Assembly: GCF_000428825.1 (NCBI RefSeq) | Contig: NZ_AUAR01000009.1 | Span: forward strand, 62,001 to 126,000 | Origin: Desulfomicrobium escambiense DSM 10707 | Lineage (GTDB): Bacteria; Desulfobacterota; Desulfovibrionia; Desulfovibrionales; Desulfomicrobiaceae | DNA: 64,000 bases | Direction of reading: 5' to 3' | Part shown: one piece after another, positions 18,191 through 26,240 of the stretch | How the letters are laid out: each line of letters begins with the position of its first letter | Position numbering within the stretch: position 1 is the first letter of the stretch | The notes under the pieces: generated by a model | Seen by the model: the letters and a program-made list of their open reading frames with translations, nothing else | Database searches by the model: none | Told to the model about the DNA's origin: nothing | Program-made: the position numbers and the translations under genes

Positions 18191-19108
18191 TCAGAGCGGG
18201 CCGCGCAGTTGCCAGACGGGATTGGGCTGCCCGGAGGTGTTGTTGAGGTAGTGGGATTCCTTCTTGCCCTCGAAATAGAACAGGCCGATGCGGCCCGGCT
18301 CCAACGTGGTGATCCGGTGAACGGTGCCAGCGGCGTTGTCTTCCGCCTGACTCTGGGTGTCGAAGCCCAGACCGCTCGCGGCCAGATAGAGGGCGTGCTC
18401 GGCCTGGGGCGCTTCCGTTTCTGGCGCTCCCTCGAATGTCAGGTAGTGGCCGTGGTTGTCACCCGGATCGCTGACGATCCACTTGCCGTTGCGGTCCTGA
18501 AAGGCTCCCTCGATGTAGGCGACTTCGTATTCTCCCGCTGGCCAGATCAGGGAATCATCCGGATCGGGGCTCATCTCGGCCGCGTCGAACCAGAGCAGAT
18601 TGAACAGCGAGCGCACGTCCGGCGACAGGCGCACGCTGCGCACCGGCGGCGGTTCCGGCTCGGGCTCCGGCTGGGGATAGCTGGGCGCGGGATTGTTCGG
18701 GTCTTCTCTGTAGAAGGGATAGACCAGGTTGCCGTCCACCTGGCTCTGGATCACCCGGTAGGCGATATGCACCAGCAGCAGGTTGCCGTCGATGTTCAGC
18801 GGCCGGTCGTCGAAGCGCACCTCCGTGATGATCACCCGCTTTTCCCAGCGCTTGATGGCGTCGATCACGTAATGGCGCAGCAGGCCCTTGAGCACCTCGT
18901 CGTTCTGTTCGAACACCAGATCCTTCAGCCGGGAGCCAAACTCCGGATTCATGAAACGTTCGCCGATCCGGGTGCCGAGGATCTGCAGGATGCTTTCGCG
19001 GATATGCTCGTGCTCCCGCGAGGTGGCGGTCGAGATCTGGGTGCCGCCGGATACCGACTGAAACCGGAACGGGTAGCGCAATCCCTTGCCGAGGAAATCG
19101 TAGCTCAT
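18191..19108 (-). CDS. GPW/gp25-family baseplate wedge protein with C-terminal extension
   Basis: Residues of about 1-125 match the gpW/gp25 baseplate family: MSYDFLGKGLRYPFRF, REHEHIRESILQILGTRIGE, RFMNPEFGSRLKDLVFEQND and RHYVIDAIKRWEKRV. A proline-glutamate linker (PQPEPEPEPPP) then joins a second domain of about 150 residues that I do not recognise. Typical gp25 proteins are only 110-150 residues, so the 305-residue length is unusual. The ATG at 19108 overlaps the upstream stop (TGATG). Confidence 0.82.
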   Translation of the reverse strand: MSYDFLGKGLRYPFRFQSVSGGTQISTATSREHEHIRESILQILGTRIGERFMNPEFGSRLKDLVFEQNDEVLKGLLRHYVIDAIKRWEKRVIITEVRFDDRPLNIDGNLLLVHIAYRVIQSQVDGNLVYPFYREDPNNPAPSYPQPEPEPEPPPVRSVRLSPDVRSLFNLLWFDAAEMSPDPDDSLIWPAGEYEVAYIEGAFQDRNGKWIVSDPGDNHGHYLTFEGAPETEAPQAEHALYLAASGLGFDTQSQAEDNAAGTVHRITTLEPGRIGLFYFEGKKESHYLNNTSGQPNPVWQLRGPL

Positions 19109-19998
19109 CAGGTACGCTCCTCGCAGTCGATGCCGCACTGTCCCGAGCAGCCATTTTCCGGTGCGTCGTCGTCGATAGGTTCTCCCTGGAACCGGATCAC
19201 CAGATCCAGTCCGCTCTTGAGCCCCAGATGGATGGTGCCGTCCGCCTCGATCAACCCACCGTGGCCGGACTGGCCGCACTGGAATCCCTTGGCTCCGCCG
19301 GAGAGTAGACGGGCAGCGATGGTTTCGCCGATGCCCTCGATGCGGCCGATGCCGATGATGTCGATAGGTCCGGCCGGGTTGATCAGGGTGATGAAACGCT
19401 CCCGGTGATCGACGTCGAGGCGGATGCCCTCGGGCAGAACCACCGCGAAGCGTTCCGCGCCCATGGCGGTCGGCTCGATCCCGGCAGGCAGTCCGCTGAT
19501 ACCGGCTGCCTCCTGGGTCGAGCGCAGATAGGACTCGACCAGGGTGTAAAGGCGTCCCGGGGCGACCTCGGTGGCCGTGCCGGGTCCGGGGGTGATGACC
19601 TGCTGTTCTCCTCCGTCGATAACGCAGATGCGCTGGTCGTCCGTGGTCCGCAGGATCATGCCGTCGGGCAAGGTGAAGAGCCGGTTGCCATCCGGCAGAT
19701 CCCGGGGTTCGGTGCCCACAGGCAGTTCGACAAAGGGATAAAAATCGGGCTCCGGCTCGATCTGGACCTGCTCCAGGTACTCCTGGGTCCTGGCCTGCTG
19801 GGCCTCAAGATAGGCCTGGGCCTGGCCACGCATCGCCTCCGAGGCGGCGTGACTGGCCTCCAGCAGCGTGCGGATGCCGGAAAGTTCTTCACGGATGCCG
19901 GACAGGTGATCGCAGAGCACCCGCAGCACATACTGCTGTTCGCCGGAATCGGTTTGTTCGATGGTGGCCTGCAAGTCGGCGGGTTCTTCGGAAATCAT
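19108..19998 (-). CDS. Hypothetical tail-region protein with helical N-terminus
   Basis: The 296-residue protein has a helical N-terminal segment (QYVLRVLCDHLSGIREELSG; YLEAQQARTQEYLEQVQIEP) likely to form a coiled coil. A beta-rich core follows (LPDGNRLFTLPDGMILRTTD; FAVVLPEGIRLDVDHRERFI), and the tail carries several cysteines (FQCGQSGHGG, NGCSGQCGIDCEE). A helix-hairpin-helix-like stretch (GIGRIEGIGETIAARLLSGG) is visible but need not bind DNA. I chose the ATG at 19998, six bases after GGAGG. Function unknown. Confidence 0.6.
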   Translation of the reverse strand: MISEEPADLQATIEQTDSGEQQYVLRVLCDHLSGIREELSGIRTLLEASHAASEAMRGQAQAYLEAQQARTQEYLEQVQIEPEPDFYPFVELPVGTEPRDLPDGNRLFTLPDGMILRTTDDQRICVIDGGEQQVITPGPGTATEVAPGRLYTLVESYLRSTQEAAGISGLPAGIEPTAMGAERFAVVLPEGIRLDVDHRERFITLINPAGPIDIIGIGRIEGIGETIAARLLSGGAKGFQCGQSGHGGLIEADGTIHLGLKSGLDLVIRFQGEPIDDDAPENGCSGQCGIDCEERT

Positions 19999-20010
19999 GG
20001 ACAACCTCCA

Positions 20011-21021
20011 TTACATGCCGACATTGGCTGGTTGGGATTGATAGCTCATGGCGTTGACCGGCGTCACTGTCCCGGTCGCACCGTCTATTTCGAACACGGT
20101 CCAGACCGTGCCCGGGGCGTTGGGAACGGTGAAGGTCTGCTCACGGCCATCGTTCAGGAACACTTTCACCGATGCTCCCGACTGCGCCAGGCCGGTGCTC
20201 GGATTGGCGTTGCGGTTGGTGTAGTCGTGGACCGCGTAGCGGTAGACACCGGGGATGAGCCGATGGATGGTGATGGTCTCCGGCCCGTAGGAACTGGTGT
20301 CGTCAACGTCCAATTCCGCCGCCTCGTTTTCGATGGTGTGGGAATAGAACACATGGAACCTGCCGCCGGATGGCGTCGGTCCGGTGAGATGGGAATCGAG
20401 GTCCCGGGGATTCAGGCCCCACTGCAACACGATGCGGGCGACCTGGCCGTCGAGCTCGGGCGAGAGAACGATCTGGATGTCGCCGGAGGTGTTGGGGTCG
20501 GCATTCACCCAGTCATGCCAGGCGATGTATCCCGGCGCGGTGACCTCCACGTAATATAACCCCTCGGGTACGGACAGCTCGAACCCACCATAGGCGTTGG
20601 CGAAGGTCTGGTACGCCGCCGGGCCGGTTTCCGAGCGGCGGAATTCGATCAGCGCGTTTCCGACACCGCTGGTATTGAGGGCGTTGACCACCATGCCGCT
20701 GAGGAAGACCGTGGCTCCGCTGGCAAAGTCCGGGTGGTCGGCGAACCAGGACGGATCGCGGACCTCCACCAGAACATGGCGGAGACTGTCCCGGGCCGAG
20801 GATCGCCAGACCATGAGCACGGCGTTGCCGATGGTCCAGCCGCAGCGAATGACACCGTCCGGCCCGATCTCCGCGACCTCCGGATTGCTGGTGGCAAAGA
20901 CCGGAGCGTCCACGTCGCCGCGCAGGGAGAGCGGAATCCGTTGCTCGAACTCGCCAGCGGAGAGGCGGATGGAGCGAGGCTGTACCTCCCAGTGGCTGAA
21001 GGCTGCCGGGGCATCCGTCAT
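20011..21021 (-). CDS. Ig-like / carboxypeptidase-regulatory-like / DUF2135-like virion protein
   Basis: The 336-residue protein appears to have three beta modules. An N-terminal bacterial Ig-like part (RIPLSLRGDVDAPVFATSNP) is shared with the adjacent 102-residue protein. A carboxypeptidase-regulatory-like fold follows (GMVVNALNTSGVGNALIEFR; YGGFELSVPEGLYYVEVTAP). A C-terminal DUF2135/YfaP-like part has LNPRDLDSHLTGPTPSGG and GVYRYAVHDYTNR. Such modules often bind carbohydrate or decorate virions. The ATG overlaps the upstream stop as ATGA. Confidence 0.68.
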   Translation of the reverse strand: MTDAPAAFSHWEVQPRSIRLSAGEFEQRIPLSLRGDVDAPVFATSNPEVAEIGPDGVIRCGWTIGNAVLMVWRSSARDSLRHVLVEVRDPSWFADHPDFASGATVFLSGMVVNALNTSGVGNALIEFRRSETGPAAYQTFANAYGGFELSVPEGLYYVEVTAPGYIAWHDWVNADPNTSGDIQIVLSPELDGQVARIVLQWGLNPRDLDSHLTGPTPSGGRFHVFYSHTIENEAAELDVDDTSSYGPETITIHRLIPGVYRYAVHDYTNRNANPSTGLAQSGASVKVFLNDGREQTFTVPNAPGTVWTVFEIDGATGTVTPVNAMSYQSQPANVGM

Positions 21022-21326
21022 GAAGGGACCTCCACCGGTGCGGAGACGCCGCCGCCATAGACCTCGACCTGAACGTGCCGCAGGCTGAGCCGCTCGGGTG
21101 AATCCCAGACCAGGATCATGGCCGCTCCGGGAACGAAGCCGCATTCGACATTGCCGTCTTCATCGACACTGGCCACGTCGGGATTGGACGATTCGAACAC
21201 CGGCGCTTCGGGCAGACCACGGATCGAGAGCGGAATACGCTGAACGAATGGGGATCGCGAGACCCGGATCAGTTTCGGGAAAACATCCCAGTAGTGCGGT
21301 TCCTGCGGCTGTTCGAGATTGTTCAT
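21018..21326 (-). CDS. Small bacterial Ig-like (BIG2-type) virion protein
   Basis: This 102-residue protein is one Ig-like domain (FVQRIPLSIRGLPEAPVFES, SNPDVASVDEDGNVECGFVP). It is clearly paralogous to the N-terminal domain of the next protein, down to the SLRHVQVEV / SLRHVLVEV ending, which indicates a local duplication. Ig-like domains on phage particles often give weak glycan adhesion. It lies directly after the PAAR gene in the operon. Confidence 0.65.
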   Translation of the reverse strand: MNNLEQPQEPHYWDVFPKLIRVSRSPFVQRIPLSIRGLPEAPVFESSNPDVASVDEDGNVECGFVPGAAMILVWDSPERLSLRHVQVEVYGGGVSAPVEVPS

Positions 21327-21336
21327 CGCGTCCCCC

Positions 21337-21600
21337 TCAGTTGTCGATGGTGTTGGGACTGCCAGTGACGATGATGGCTCCGCAGGCGGTGATGTCGCCG
21401 ATGCGGGCGTTGGGCAATCCTTCGGTGATGGTGTCGAAGCTCCCGGTCACGATGGGCGTCACGCCATGCCCCGGGATGGGACAGACGTGCAGGTCCCCCA
21501 TGCGGGCCACGGGCATGCCGTTGTCCAGCGTTCGGCTTGCCCCGGTGATGATGACGCCACCGTGGCTGCTGATGTCGCCGAGTCGCGCCTGGGAACTCAT
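21337..21600 (-). CDS. PAAR-repeat spike-tip protein
   Basis: The 87-residue product is a PAAR-type protein: RLGDISSHGGVIITGASRTL, RMGDLHVCPIPGHG and RIGDITACGAIIVTGSPNTI. The Cys and His residues in these repeats are those expected to bind metal at the spike apex. It would cap the gp5-like spike encoded upstream and pierce the outer membrane. The ATG at 21600 overlaps the upstream stop as ATGA. Confidence 0.88.
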   Translation of the reverse strand: MSSQARLGDISSHGGVIITGASRTLDNGMPVARMGDLHVCPIPGHGVTPIVTGSFDTITEGLPNARIGDITACGAIIVTGSPNTIDN

Positions 21601-21971
21601 GGGTTCACTTTCAGCAGCAGATGGATCAGAAAGCCGACGAGTCCGCCGATGGTGCTGCCGATGGTCAACACCAGGCCGACGATCTTCCACATGGTCTCGG
21701 TCCCCATCTTGGAGCCGACCCTGGCATGCAGCCGGTCGATCTCCTCGGCGTGTCGGTGCAGATCGGAATAAATCGAGCGGACCAGCACCTCGACGTTTTC
21801 CTTGTCCGATTTCTTCTCGATTTCACGCTCGATCTTCTCGAGGCGGTCCTGGATTTCCCGGCGGTGACTTTCGAGGATGCTGCGGAATTCCTCCCGCCAA
21901 TGATCGAAGGTCCGGGCCAGCAATTCCTCGCTGGCCGAAAGTCCGGAGGGCGTTGTTGTTCTTTCTCCCAT
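21597..21971 (-). CDS. Coiled-coil protein with C-terminal membrane segment (XhlA-like, possible holin)
   Basis: Residues of about 15-90 form a charged helical region (REEFRSILESHRREIQDRLE, YSDLHRHAEEIDRLHARV). A hydrophobic segment (MWKIVGLVLTIGSTIGGLVG, then FLIHLLL) follows at the C-terminus. This layout matches XhlA-like phage membrane proteins and some holin partners. An M15 peptidase gene that could be the endolysin is close by. A lysis role is inference; it could instead be a tail-associated membrane protein. Confidence 0.6.
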   Translation of the reverse strand: MGERTTTPSGLSASEELLARTFDHWREEFRSILESHRREIQDRLEKIEREIEKKSDKENVEVLVRSIYSDLHRHAEEIDRLHARVGSKMGTETMWKIVGLVLTIGSTIGGLVGFLIHLLLKVNP

Positions 21972-21984
21972 GCGATGCTTCCCT

Positions 21985-23034
21985 TCAGGTGTTGATCAAG
22001 ACGGTGTTCGTCGAGCGAATGATGATGTTTCCAGCCACCCCATCCATGAACACGAGGCTGCCGGACTTGTCGGTGGCGCTGATGCTCTCCTGGCCGGGCG
22101 CGGCGTTCATGCGCACCACCTGACCGGCCTTGTCAGTCAGCCGGATCTGTTCGGCGGCGGCGGTGGAATCGACGAGGATTTCCTGGGTGCCGTTGAGTCC
22201 CCAGATGTGAACCTTCTCCCGACCCTTGGTGGTATCGATGAGGATCTTCTGCCAGCGGGAGCGGCCCTTGTCGCACGAGAGGATGTGGACCTTCTCCTTG
22301 TCCTGCCAGGCTTCGAGGATCACCTGCTGGCGGCAGAGGTCGGTGAGCTGGATGCGGGCGCGGGAGCCGACGATCTGCGAGGCGATGTCGAGCTGGTCGC
22401 CTTTCTCAGCGTCCTTCGTGCCTCGGCGCAGAGCGTTGCCGCTCTGCATCTCCGGCTTCACCTTCCCTTCCATGGTGAGGATCTGTCCGGCGCGGTCGAT
22501 GATCCGCAGCAGCTCGTCGCCGTCGCGGTCATCGGCCAGGATGGTGTGGCCGGTTTCGGTCTTGAGCAGGACCTTCAGGCGCGGGCAGTAATACGGCGGA
22601 TGGTCGTGGTACTTCTTGTGTTCGAGATCGTCATGCCGGTTGACCTGATGCTCGACCTTGTCCTCGCAGTCATGGCACAAGGCATTCGCGCAGGTGCGCT
22701 TGGATTCCTCGGGCTGTTCGCCGGGATTGCTCTTGGCCAGCCAGACCCCGGTCCAGATCGGATACTGGACGACGCCGCCCTCGAACTCGGCCCAGACCGA
22801 GGCACCTTCCTCGGGGATCAGGAACATGCCGGTGTCGTCGTTGCCGCCGTAGGGGAAACAGGGAGCGGCCCATTCGGACCAGTTCTCCCGCCCGCTGCCG
22901 AGCACGGCGGGGATCTCCAGCCGGACCCGGCCGAGGCGTTCGGGATCGTTGTTGTCGCGCACGAAGGCCCGGTACTTGCCGTACCAGCGGTTGCGGTAGC
23001 GCTCCTCGGATTGACGGTCGCGGGTTTCAAGCAT
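21985..23034 (-). CDS. gp5/VgrG-like tail spike protein
   Basis: The 349-residue protein begins with a gp5-type OB fold (NRWYGKYRAFVRDNNDPERL, then GRVRLEIPAVLGS and CFPYGGNDDTGMFLIPEEGA, VWAEFEGG), as in the spike family of contractile tails. The C-terminal half is repetitive beta (RIQLTDLCRQQVILEAWQDK; QEILVDSTAAAEQIRLTDKA), consistent with a triple-stranded needle. A cysteine-rich insert (CANALCHDCED) is unusual. With PAAR it forms the membrane-piercing device. I chose the ATG at 23034. Confidence 0.85.
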   Translation of the reverse strand: MLETRDRQSEERYRNRWYGKYRAFVRDNNDPERLGRVRLEIPAVLGSGRENWSEWAAPCFPYGGNDDTGMFLIPEEGASVWAEFEGGVVQYPIWTGVWLAKSNPGEQPEESKRTCANALCHDCEDKVEHQVNRHDDLEHKKYHDHPPYYCPRLKVLLKTETGHTILADDRDGDELLRIIDRAGQILTMEGKVKPEMQSGNALRRGTKDAEKGDQLDIASQIVGSRARIQLTDLCRQQVILEAWQDKEKVHILSCDKGRSRWQKILIDTTKGREKVHIWGLNGTQEILVDSTAAAEQIRLTDKAGQVVRMNAAPGQESISATDKSGSLVFMDGVAGNIIIRSTNTVLINT

Positions 23035-23446
23035 GCTCCGTCTCCCGTTTTCGACTGGTGTCCCAGGCCAGCCAGCCGCCAAGGCGAACCGCCCAATACA
23101 TGACCTGTCTTTTCCACAGAGGCACGCCCAGGGCCGCCATCAGTTCGAGAAAGACGCGGTCGGCAGCAAGCCGCGAGACCTTGCCGGTGTGGTAGAGGTA
23201 GTCGTGAACGACGGCCGCCGGGGAATATCTCCCCCAGGGCGGCACCACGCGCCAGAACAGGCGCGGCACCGAGGCGAAGTCGGTCTCGAACCCGGCGGGC
23301 ACTTCGATGATGCGGCCAGCGCCGGTACGGACACGGAACGGCTGAGTCAGCCTGGCGGTCATTCCATTGGGAAGTATCTCCACCCGAAGCGGCCCGGAGA
23401 GACCCAGCGCGGTGCCGGAAAACTGGGTCTTGGTTTCGGCGCTCAT
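23027..23446 (-). CDS. DUF1353 family phage protein
   Basis: The 139-residue protein carries the DUF1353 signature: FETDFASVPRLFWRVVPPWG, then AAVVHDYLYHTGKVSR and a conserved DRVFLELMAALGVP. DUF1353 proteins are common in phage tail or lysis regions; their activity is undefined, although the His-Asp pattern suggests metal binding. The ATG at 23446 overlaps the M15 peptidase stop as ATGA, which decides it over a GTG at 23455. Confidence 0.85.
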   Translation of the reverse strand: MSAETKTQFSGTALGLSGPLRVEILPNGMTARLTQPFRVRTGAGRIIEVPAGFETDFASVPRLFWRVVPPWGRYSPAAVVHDYLYHTGKVSRLAADRVFLELMAALGVPLWKRQVMYWAVRLGGWLAWDTSRKRETEHA

Positions 23447-23817
23447 GACCGCCACCTCGCCTTGCCCGACTGGCGCACGTCGAGATGGACCCAGGAGGCA
23501 TAGACGCCGATGCCGCCCTCGCGGAAGAGCGGAATTTCCTCGGCGATGACCGCCAGTTCCTCGGGCGAAACGCCTGCGGGACAGCTCACGTCGGCCGCCA
23601 TGCCCAGCGTGTGGAAACTCTGCTCCGCGCCACCCACCGCCTTATTGTGCCGGTTGCAACGGAAGCCGCTGGTGATGGACAGCGGTTTGCCGATGTGGTC
23701 GCGCAAAGCCTGCAGGGCGTCGACCAGGTCGGGATGGACCGCAGCCGAATGGCCGCAGCAGTTCTTGCCCTTGCAGGCGAATTCCGAACGGTTGAAATTC
23801 TTGCTGAGATCACCCAT
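23443..23817 (-). CDS. M15-family peptidase (Peptidase_M15_3-like), possible endolysin
   Basis: The 124-residue protein shows the zinc-peptidase fold of the M15/hedgehog group: HPDLVDALQALRDHIGKPLS, ITSGFRCNRHNKAVGGA, the His/Asp metal motif in SFHTLGMAADV, and the second His in WVHLDVR. These enzymes cut peptide bonds in peptidoglycan stems. In this position it may be the endolysin or a virion-borne wall-degrading enzyme acting with the spike. No signal peptide is present, so a holin would be needed for lysis. Confidence 0.85.
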   Translation of the reverse strand: MGDLSKNFNRSEFACKGKNCCGHSAAVHPDLVDALQALRDHIGKPLSITSGFRCNRHNKAVGGAEQSFHTLGMAADVSCPAGVSPEELAVIAEEIPLFREGGIGVYASWVHLDVRQSGKARWRS

Positions 23818-25093
23818 TGCCGCCTCCTTGTGTGACCGCGCCGGAATCCGCGTCGATGGTCACCATGGCTGGCGGCTCGTTTTGCGGCGTGGGCGGGGCC
23901 TCCTTGTCGTTGGGTTTGCCCTGGGACTCGGCGGACTTGTCGCCCGCGCCCTTGCCGAGGGCGTTCTTCTTGAGTTTGAGTTCGCAGAGATAGCCAGCGC
24001 CGCTGATGCTGTGGCGCACCGAGTGGCAGTAATAGATGCCGGAAAACTTCCGTCCCACGCCCTTGATATCGACGTTCTTCTTGGCGCGTAGCTGGGGAAT
24101 ACCGATGGTGGCCGCATCCGCCTCGACCTGGCGCAGCTCGGCCTCGCGGAATTTGCCTTCGGCGCTGTCCTGGGCGGGCTCCTGGCGCGGCTCTTCGTGA
24201 AAGCCTTCGGAACGGTCGAAGCTGGGCACGATTTGCCCCGTCTCCTGTTCCTTGAAGCTGCCTTCGCCGGTGTTGCCGTCGACCAGATAAGTCTGCTTGC
24301 CCAGGGCCGTCCGCTCGGGGGTGGTGGCGTTGTTGGCCTTGTGCTCGACCACGTCCTTCTTGCGCGGGTCGACGCCGACCGTCTTGGTTTCGACACCCGC
24401 GCCCTTGGCTCCCTGGGATTGGGTGCTGGGGCGGAACGAGCGCAACAGGCCCTTGGTGTCGGTGAAATATTCGAGGGTCAGAAGCGGCGTCTGGTCGAGC
24501 TCGCGGGGGTGGAAATGGAGTTCGTCGTCCTGGATGTAGAAGACATAGCCGCTCATGCCGTCGCCATCGCGGTCGCGGGCCTTTTCCGCCAGCTCCTTGA
24601 GGAACTGGGCGTCCGAGATGTTGCTCTGGGTAACGCGGAGATGGGTTCCCTTGGTGGCCGTGACCACTGGCGTGAGGCCGTTGGCGGCGGCGATCTGTTC
24701 GGCGATTTCCGAATAGAGGATGCCTGGAGCGGGTTTCTGCCAGACTTTTTGGTTCTCCTTGCCCGCCAGTTTGAAGCCCTTGTCGTAGGCCTTGATGCGG
24801 ATAGTTGGATCGCCGTTTTCCGGGAAGTCGTAATCGATGTCCTTGATGACCGCCTTCTTGCGCGGAGAGAGGTTCCCCACGTAGCCGAAGCGGGCCACGA
24901 TCTCGTTGCCTTCCTGGAACAGCGGATCGTCGACGAACTGCAGGTTGCGGTCGGTCACCGACAGTTCGAGGACATCCAGCTCCTCCTCGTTGTCGGTGAA
25001 TATGAACGAGGTGATCTCTTGGGTGATGTCCTTCGAGAGGTCTTGCCCCTCGATCTGAATCAGAAATGTCGGTTTGAAGGTATCCAGATCCAT
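23810..25093 (-). CDS. Tail hub protein, phage late control D / gp27-like
   Basis: The 427-residue protein has the gpD-like hub fold: PTFLIQIEGQDLSKDITQEI, VLELSVTDRNLQFVDDPLFQ, EIVARFGYVGNLSPRKKAVI and the domain-swap part ILYSEIAEQIAAANGLTPVV, with DAQFLKELAEKARD. It sits on the tail tube and carries the gp5-like spike. The tail end is low-complexity and rich in Gly, Pro and Glu. A 34-bp dispersed motif ends 29 bases before the start. Confidence 0.84.
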   Translation of the reverse strand: MDLDTFKPTFLIQIEGQDLSKDITQEITSFIFTDNEEELDVLELSVTDRNLQFVDDPLFQEGNEIVARFGYVGNLSPRKKAVIKDIDYDFPENGDPTIRIKAYDKGFKLAGKENQKVWQKPAPGILYSEIAEQIAAANGLTPVVTATKGTHLRVTQSNISDAQFLKELAEKARDRDGDGMSGYVFYIQDDELHFHPRELDQTPLLTLEYFTDTKGLLRSFRPSTQSQGAKGAGVETKTVGVDPRKKDVVEHKANNATTPERTALGKQTYLVDGNTGEGSFKEQETGQIVPSFDRSEGFHEEPRQEPAQDSAEGKFREAELRQVEADAATIGIPQLRAKKNVDIKGVGRKFSGIYYCHSVRHSISGAGYLCELKLKKNALGKGAGDKSAESQGKPNDKEAPPTPQNEPPAMVTIDADSGAVTQGGGNG

Positions 25094-25122
25094 GCGTATC
25101 TCCGGCGGTTCGCAGTTCCCTG

Positions 25123-25156
25123 CTTACTTACCGGAAGGCATGGCGAGGTGTCGGAG
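25123..25156 (-). promoter_or_regulatory. 34-bp dispersed motif, copy before the tail hub gene
   Basis: Minus strand: CTCCGACA (25156-25149), then a variable middle, then CTTCCGGTAAGTAAG. It begins two bases past the TGA of the LysM-like gene and ends 29 bases before the hub start. Confidence 0.65.
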
Positions 25157-25159
25157 GTC

Positions 25160-25450
25160 TCAGTCGAGCAGGCGCATCTGAACGTGTTCGCGGGAGGGAA
25201 TTCGCAGCGCCAAGCCGGGCTCGAGCGCCAACGGGAAAAAGATGTCGTTGTAGTCGCAGATGATCCACCAGAGCCGGGCGTCACCCAGATAGCGGTGCGC
25301 GAGCAGATCCAGACGGTCGCCCTCAACCACGGTGTGCAGGCGGTCGTCATATCTCGGAGTAGTGTCGATCCGCTGGCGCATGCCGAGGGAGGTGCCGTCG
25401 CTGTCCCGGTAGAGAACGCAGCGGGCGTAGCGGGAATCACGGCTGATCAT
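25160..25450 (-). CDS. LysM-like tail protein (P2 gpX-type)
   Basis: The 96-residue protein contains a LysM-type core: LHTVVEGDRLDLLAHRYLGD, then ARLWWIICDYNDIFFPLALE and GLALRIPSREHVQ. Such small LysM proteins sit at the tail tube-hub junction of P2-like phages and contractile injection systems. I chose the ATG at 25450, which overlaps the upstream stop as ATGA. Confidence 0.82.
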   Translation of the reverse strand: MISRDSRYARCVLYRDSDGTSLGMRQRIDTTPRYDDRLHTVVEGDRLDLLAHRYLGDARLWWIICDYNDIFFPLALEPGLALRIPSREHVQMRLLD

Positions 25451-25917
25451 GAACGTACCTCCGACCAGTTGATGGAACGGTCCACGTATTCCTCGAGGAC
25501 GATGTCCACCTCGGCCCGTTGCGGCAGCAGGTTGTCCCGGTCGAACAGGCCGAAGAACCGCGCCTTCACCTGACGGACGATGCAGGTCACGCCCGGGTAG
25601 AGATCGCCGAAAATCAGCAGTACGCGGTGCGGCGCGTTCTTGAGCATGGTTCCGGCGTGTTCCGGATATTGCAGCGAGCGGAGCCAGTCGACCTTCTGTT
25701 TCACCGGCCCCTTGAACAGCTCGACCTTGAAGGCGATCCGGCGCGGTTCCCCGGCGACGTATTGGTAGCGCGGGTGGCTCATACCGGGGATCTTGATCGT
25801 CGCGTAGTCGGTCGACTTCTCGTCGCTGATGGAGTTGGGGTTGTACTGGAATTCGAGCCGCTCCCCCGTGTCGGCGTCCACCAGATATCCCTTGATGGGT
25901 TGTTGATCCCAGGCCAT
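25447..25917 (-). CDS. Contractile injection system tube-type baseplate protein (CIS_tube-like)
   Basis: The 156-residue protein starts PIKGYLVDADTGERLEFQYN then PNSISDEKSTDYATI, matching the N-terminal pattern of CIS_tube proteins that lie beside LysM genes in extracellular contractile systems. The core contains RIAFKVELFKGPVKQKVDWL and HRVLLIFGDLYPGVTCIVRQ. It probably bridges the tube end and the hub. It is directly coupled to the LysM gene (ATGA). Confidence 0.75.
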   Translation of the reverse strand: MAWDQQPIKGYLVDADTGERLEFQYNPNSISDEKSTDYATIKIPGMSHPRYQYVAGEPRRIAFKVELFKGPVKQKVDWLRSLQYPEHAGTMLKNAPHRVLLIFGDLYPGVTCIVRQVKARFFGLFDRDNLLPQRAEVDIVLEEYVDRSINWSEVRS

Positions 25918-25920
25918 TGC

Positions 25921-26232
25921 TTACATCTCGACGATCTCGAGGATCGGTTTGCCCAGTTGTCCGGCCCGGTCGAGTTCCCGCCGCATGCCGTTGGAAATGC
26001 CGTTGCCGGTGAACGCCCACACCTCGTCGCAACATTCCATGTAGGCCAGGCCGCAGGCGATGCCCGTCTCCCGCTGCTCGGGAACGCTGTCGTCGGTGAA
26101 GGTCGGATACAGCAGATGCGGCGCGAACGGCGCGTGACCGCTTCTCATGACCTGGCGGCAAAGTGCCTCGGCGACCTTGACGTTTCGGGCTATGTCGCCC
26201 GCGAACGGGCTGCAGACAAAGATGCGTTTCAT
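25921..26232 (-). CDS. DUF4406 / nucleoside 2-deoxyribosyltransferase-like protein
   Basis: The 103-residue protein has a Rossmann-like start KRIFVCSPFAGDIARNVKVA, then APFAPHLLYPTFTDDSVPEQ, CDEVWAFTG and SNGMRRELDRAGQLGKPI. This pattern fits the DUF4406 / deoxyribosyltransferase-like superfamily, which bind nucleosides or nucleotides. It is odd inside the tail operon between tape measure and CIS tube genes, so it may be a moron gene affecting nucleotide or NAD-like metabolites. No catalytic activity is certain. Confidence 0.75.
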   Translation of the reverse strand: MKRIFVCSPFAGDIARNVKVAEALCRQVMRSGHAPFAPHLLYPTFTDDSVPEQRETGIACGLAYMECCDEVWAFTGNGISNGMRRELDRAGQLGKPILEIVEM

Positions 26233-26240
26233 CGGTTCTC

